A stretch of DNA of 64,000 bases. It comes from Oscillospiraceae bacterium NTUH-002-81. GTDB taxonomy: Bacteria; Bacillota; Clostridia; Lachnospirales; Lachnospiraceae. Positions 60,570 to 64,000 of this stretch are shown piece by piece. Location of the stretch: the NCBI GenBank assembly GCA_032620915.1, contig CP136052.1, positions 1,216,501 to 1,280,500 of the forward strand, in the 5' to 3' direction. The translations under genes were made by a program, and so were the position numbers. The notes beneath the pieces are model-generated. The model ran no database searches. It had not been told where the DNA came from and saw nothing but the letters and a program-made list of their open reading frames with translations. Position 1 is the first letter of the stretch. Each line of letters begins with the position of its first letter.

Positions 60570-61400
60570 TTGGAAGAAAACAGGGATTACCATGCCTACC
60601 GGTATGGCGACCACTTGACGCCGGGATCAGAGCTTAAAATTGAACACAGCGTAGTTTGTGAAAATGTGGATATTTCTACTCTGATCACAATGGGAACCGA
60701 TAGCCTGGAAGCCATGCGCCAGGGAAGTATTGACGGGGAGCAGAAAGCCTATGAAATCGTGGTGGCTGCTGCAAAACAGTGGGAACAGCAGGCAGCGGCA
60801 ACACAGACGATCAACCGGGCTTTGGAATATCTTCGTACACCGGAGATCGAACATACCGGCAACCAGTGGAAAGACACCGATAACTGGAGGGCGGATCAGA
60901 AAATCAGCAACCGGGTCTATCAGATGACCTGCAGTATTTGGGAAGATACGAAATATGACAGAGAAACCAAACAGAGTGTTCCGATTGCCTGGTATGTGAC
61001 ATGGGAAGTCCGTATTCATTCCCCGAAGCAGGGATATGGAGCAAAGATTGCCGGACAAAACCAGAAACGATATACAGATAAGAACGCAGCCATAAAATAC
61101 CTGGACGGGCGAAAGAAAGCCTATTCCCATTTATTCACGGAAATTTCCCCGCCGATCCCGAAAGAATATGAGCACCATTTTATGGTTCACGGTACTCTTT
61201 TACCTGGCTATACGGTTGAAGGACTGGAACAGGCCAAAACGGAACATGCCGCCGCCGAGGTTTCGGAGGGCGGTATTTTTACACCCGAAAACCAGGAGAA
61301 GCCTTCCGTCCTGGGGAAGCTCTCTGTGGCAAAAACTCAGGAAAAAACGCCAACCACTCCCGGTACGGCAATGAAAAAGAAGGAGGATATACAATTATGA
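60570..61400 (+). CDS. Uncharacterised conjugative-element protein
   Basis: The 276-residue soluble protein begins LEENRDYHAYRYGDHLTPGSELKIEHSVVCENVDISTLI, with a central KQSVPIAWYVTWEVRIHSPKQGYGAKI and a Pro/Thr-rich tail. TTG 60570 is preferred over GTG 60558 because AGGAGG needs spacing. The stop overlaps the DUF3846 gene by four bases. It resembles LPD-associated proteins of Tn1549-type elements in place and size, but no domain is certain. Confidence 0.6.
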   Translation: MEENRDYHAYRYGDHLTPGSELKIEHSVVCENVDISTLITMGTDSLEAMRQGSIDGEQKAYEIVVAAAKQWEQQAAATQTINRALEYLRTPEIEHTGNQWKDTDNWRADQKISNRVYQMTCSIWEDTKYDRETKQSVPIAWYVTWEVRIHSPKQGYGAKIAGQNQKRYTDKNAAIKYLDGRKKAYSHLFTEISPPIPKEYEHHFMVHGTLLPGYTVEGLEQAKTEHAAAEVSEGGIFTPENQEKPSVLGKLSVAKTQEKTPTTPGTAMKKKEDIQL

Positions 61401-61813
61401 AAGTGTTAATGGTAGAGCCGGGCAAGTCCCCTTATGCTGCGGAGATCGAAAGTGGTCTGAAATCCTTGCAGGCGGCAGTGGGCGGAGATATTCAGGCGGT
61501 CTATCCGTATGAGGACCCGGTGGCTCTGATCTGCAATGAAGAAGGCAAGCTGATGGGGCTGCCTTTGAACCGAGCTCTCTTTGACGATGACGGCCACATC
61601 TATGATATTGTGTCCGGGAATTTTCTGATCGTTGGTCTTGGCGAGGAAAATTTTACAGACCTTTCCCCGGATCTGATGGAGAAATATGGGGAGCAATTCA
61701 AGTACCCTGAAAAATTTGCAAGGCTTGCCGGCGAGATCATTGCAGTCAAGCAGCCTGCAACCAATGAACACCGGGAAAAACCGATGATGCACCATTCCGG
61801 CCCGGATTTGTAG
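61397..61813 (+). CDS. DUF3846 family protein
   Basis: This is a 138-residue protein with the DUF3846 pattern: MKVLMVEPGKSPYAAEIESGLKSLQAAVGGDIQAVYPYEDPVALICNEEGKLMGLPLNRAL, then a DIVSGNFLIVG block. The family occurs widely in Firmicute conjugative elements and phages; its function is unknown. It overlaps the upstream gene by four bases. Confidence 0.85.
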   Translation: MKVLMVEPGKSPYAAEIESGLKSLQAAVGGDIQAVYPYEDPVALICNEEGKLMGLPLNRALFDDDGHIYDIVSGNFLIVGLGEENFTDLSPDLMEKYGEQFKYPEKFARLAGEIIAVKQPATNEHREKPMMHHSGPDL

Positions 61814-61830
61814 AAAGAAAGGAGCCAATT

Positions 61831-62646
61831 ATGTTAATGGCAGTAAATGAACCTTATGCCCTTATGGTGCAGCCGGACGATATTCTGATCTCTCCCCGTG
61901 AGGTAGATGAACATTTTGGGACGATGGTATGCTTCCATCCCCGCTATGCGCTGGGCGACCATCACAACTATATGGACAAAGACGACTTCCTGCGGGAAAT
62001 GTATTTAGATACCGTAGGACATGATGAAGCCGGCATGAAACGCTATGAACGGATGGTAAACATTGTAAGCAGCCGTTTCCGGCATGGACCAAAGACAGAG
62101 GAACGGGCGATCGATGAAGCAATGCAGAAAGTAATTTCGGAAAAGTATCTGATGCTCCCCCTCTATCTCTACGACCACTCAGGTCTTGCCATGAGTACAG
62201 AAAGTTTCTCAGGCAGGGCCCCTCATGCAGAATGGGACAGCGGACAGGTCGGCTGGATCTATGTTTCCAAAGAAGATGCCCTAAAGGAATTTGACGCTGA
62301 CAAGATGACCGGCGCCATCCGGCAGAAAGCGGACGCACTGATGCGCAGTGAAGTCGCCGCTTACGATTCCTATCTGCATGGCGAATGTTATGGGTTTGAG
62401 CTTTATAAAAACGGGGAGCTGTCGGATAGCTGCTGGGGCTTTATGGGTAACTTTTCCGATGTGTTGAAAGATATGGCGGAATACCTCCCGGATGAGTGCA
62501 AAGGGATGGTCGATCATCTGGAGGAACAGGAACGCCCGGCTACGATCATCAAGACGCTTTTGAAACATGCTAAAATTCAGGTCGATCAGGCAGCAAAAGC
62601 CTTTGAACACGCTTCCCGACAGCAGGTTCTTGGGGAAAGCCGGTAA
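61831..62646 (+). CDS. Conserved conjugative-element protein
   Basis: This 271-residue protein has VNEPYALMVQPDDILISPREVDEHFGTMVCFHPRYALGDHHNY, a central LPLYLYDHSGLAMSTESFSGRAPHAEWDSGQVGWIYVS, and a C-terminal helical part. The central block is typical of a protein found in Tn1549/CTn-type elements and some phages, with no assigned activity. AAAGGAG precedes the start with six-base spacing. The gene lies between DUF3846 and pcfB. Confidence 0.7.
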   Translation: MLMAVNEPYALMVQPDDILISPREVDEHFGTMVCFHPRYALGDHHNYMDKDDFLREMYLDTVGHDEAGMKRYERMVNIVSSRFRHGPKTEERAIDEAMQKVISEKYLMLPLYLYDHSGLAMSTESFSGRAPHAEWDSGQVGWIYVSKEDALKEFDADKMTGAIRQKADALMRSEVAAYDSYLHGECYGFELYKNGELSDSCWGFMGNFSDVLKDMAEYLPDECKGMVDHLEEQERPATIIKTLLKHAKIQVDQAAKAFEHASRQQVLGESR

Positions 62647-62697
62647 AAAGTTATTTCCATATTATAAATACCGATTTTATCAGAAAGGAGGATGCTC

Positions 62698-63168
62698 TTG
62701 CAGGAAGATCTCGAACAACGAACGGTTTCTGTTTCTATACAGGCAGCAAAACTGTCAGGGCGGGTACTGCGTGCGGCTATTGCTGCGGTACTCCAAAAGA
62801 TGGAACAGGAACGCACAATGCCAAAAGTCGGGCGCAACAGCATGAAGCGGCTGACTTATAAAGACCCCGGAGCCAATACCATTGAAGTTTCAGGGCGAAT
62901 CCGCTCTTTTGAACGGTATGCCAGGAAACATCAGGTACGCTACCATATAGAAAAGGAACTTGGGACCGATCCCCCAAAATGGACGGTATATTTCAAGGCA
63001 AACCAGGCGGATGCACTGACGGCAGCTTTTAAGGAATATACGAAGAAAGACCTTACACGCAGCACCAGACCGTCGCTGCTTACACAGCTTCATAAGTTCA
63101 AAGAACTGGCGCAGTCGCTTGGCCGTGACCGTGTAAAGAACAAAGAACACGGAGGACCGGAACGATGA
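62698..63168 (+). CDS. PcfB-family protein (DUF3801)
   Basis: This 156-residue protein starts TTG (MQEDLEQRTVSVSIQAAKLSGRVLRAAIAAVL); TTG 62698 gives the correct distance from AAAGGAGG, while ATG 62692 touches it. Similarity to PcfB of pCF10 lies in the N-terminal half; the C-terminal part is basic (TKKDLTRSTRPSLLTQLHKFKELAQSLGRDRVKNKE). PcfB-like proteins work with the coupling protein at the conjugation channel. The stop overlaps the virD4 start by four bases. Confidence 0.85.
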   Translation: MQEDLEQRTVSVSIQAAKLSGRVLRAAIAAVLQKMEQERTMPKVGRNSMKRLTYKDPGANTIEVSGRIRSFERYARKHQVRYHIEKELGTDPPKWTVYFKANQADALTAAFKEYTKKDLTRSTRPSLLTQLHKFKELAQSLGRDRVKNKEHGGPER

Positions 63169-63957
63169 AGATTGATGCAGAAACACTGAAAAAACAGGTC
63201 ATTCTCCATCTGCCTTATATTCTGTTCCTTCTGGTATTTGCCAAGCTGGGCGAGGCGGTGCGTCTGGCTCCCGGAGCAGACGCTTCCCAAAAGCTGTTAG
63301 GACTGTCCGAAGGCTTTGCCCTTGCGTTTCAGAGTATGTGGCCGGGAGCGGCAATGGACTGGCTGATTGGTTTATGCGGTGCAGCCATTATGCGGCTGGC
63401 AGTCTATCTTAGAGGGAAAGACGCTAAGAAATACCGCAAAAATGTGGAATATGGTTCTGCAAGATGGGGAAATAAAGCCGATATTGCCCCATTTATGGAC
63501 CCAAAGCCGGAAAACAATATCATTCTTACCCAAAGTGAAGGACTGATGTTAAACGGACGGCCCAAAAATCCGGCCAATGCAAGAAATAAAAATGTACTGG
63601 TAGTCGGAGGATCAGGTTCGGGAAAAACGCGCTTTTTCATCAAGCCCAATCTGATGCAAATGCACAGTTCCTACGTCGTCACCGATCCGAAAGGTACAGT
63701 CCTTGTGGAATGCGGAAAGATGTTGCAGCGAGGCACACCAAAGCTGGACAAGGACGGAAAGCCTATGCGTAATGAAAAAGGAAAGATTATCTATGAGCCC
63801 TATAAAATACGGGTATTCAATACGATCAATTTTCAGAAAAGTATGCACTTTAACCCATTCGCCTACATTCATTCCGAGAAAGATATTCTGAAGATCGTCA
63901 CTACCCTGATCGCCAATACCAAAGGCGAAGGAAAAGCCGGAGACGATTTCTGGGTCA
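63165..63957 (+). CDS. virD4: VirD4-type coupling protein, interrupted
   Basis: This is the conjugation ATPase that links the relaxosome to the type IV channel. Two N-terminal membrane segments (HLPYILFLLVFAKLG; AAIMRLAVYL) precede the Walker A motif (VVGGSGSGKTRFFIKPNL, near residue 148) and VVTDPKGTV. The expected text around GDDFWVKAE breaks at GDDFWV: after 63957 the frame continues as an unrelated SATRSQAV to the window edge. The downstream part, including Walker B, lies beyond the window or beyond an intron. The gene is coupled to pcfB. Confidence 0.88.
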
Positions 63958-64000
63958 GTGCGACACGTTCGCAGGCGGTAAAAAGTCTGCGCACAGTGTT
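63958..64000 (+). mobile_element. Possible 5' end of a group II intron in virD4
   Basis: The sequence from 63958 starts GTGCGACACGTTCGC, fitting the GUGYG 5' boundary of group II introns. It sits exactly where the conserved VirD4 text is lost, and the A left before it is the first base of the expected Lys codon. A stem GCAG...CTGC follows at 63971-63990. Only 43 bases are in the window. Confidence 0.55.

Overview
The window looks like chromosome from a gut Firmicute of the Lachnospiraceae (Clostridium cluster XIVa) type. The basis is PolC-type DNA polymerase III, an hrcA-grpE-dnaK-dnaJ operon under a CIRCE operator, AGGAGG-type ribosome binding sites, a CotH kinase-family surface protein, and repeated Tn4451/Tn1549-type mobile genes (MobA/L relaxase, TnpW, TnpV, PcfB, VirD4, DUF3846). 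No rRNA, tRNA or CRISPR array was seen. About half the window is accessory DNA.

Layout. (1) 1-6.8 kb: an iron-type metallophore or metal uptake operon, made of a palindromic operator, ECF S component, ECF T component, double ECF ATPase, two IrtAB/YbtPQ-like ABC half-transporters and a DtxR-type repressor. (2) 6.8-14.4 kb: backbone of a mobilizable element, with three small sigma-like proteins, a DUF3847 protein, an IncQ-like oriT, a MobA/L relaxase, a RelE/DinJ-type toxin-antitoxin pair, a Cys-rich protein, a replisome organizer, a DnaC-like ATPase and TnpW. It ends against a broken cotH gene, with no recombinase. (3) 15-19.5 kb: intact cotH and a polar amino-acid ABC importer. (4) 19.5-30.1 kb: an island bounded by inverted flank sequences and by remnants of a serine recombinase and TnpV. 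It holds an ECF-like sigma factor, two small two-TM proteins, a multi-TM protein, a PrsW-like protease and two large surface proteins. (5) 30.1-45.3 kb: core genes, namely an MBL hydrolase, ispG, polC, a HAD phosphatase, hrcA-grpE-dnaK-dnaJ and two COG0523 metal GTPases. (6) 45.5-54.2 kb: a type I restriction-modification locus with three target-recognition cassettes and an embedded ADP-ribosylation-type cassette (DUF3990, an unknown protein, NADAR). (7) 54.2-64 kb: the left part of a Tn1549-like conjugative element, running into virD4, which is probably split by a group II intron at the window edge.

At least nine genes carry an apparent single-base insertion in a short homopolymer, always +1. 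They lie in mobile and in core DNA alike. I read most of these as sequence or assembly errors rather than gene decay, and I give the restored reading in each entry.

The most interesting working units are: the DUF3990/NADAR cassette inside the restriction locus, which looks like an ADP-ribosylation toxin-reversal or phage defence module; the sigma factor, two-TM protein, PrsW and surface-protein island, which looks like a self-contained envelope signalling unit; and the DtxR-controlled importer, whose layout recalls the transport half of the equibactin locus of Streptococcus equi.
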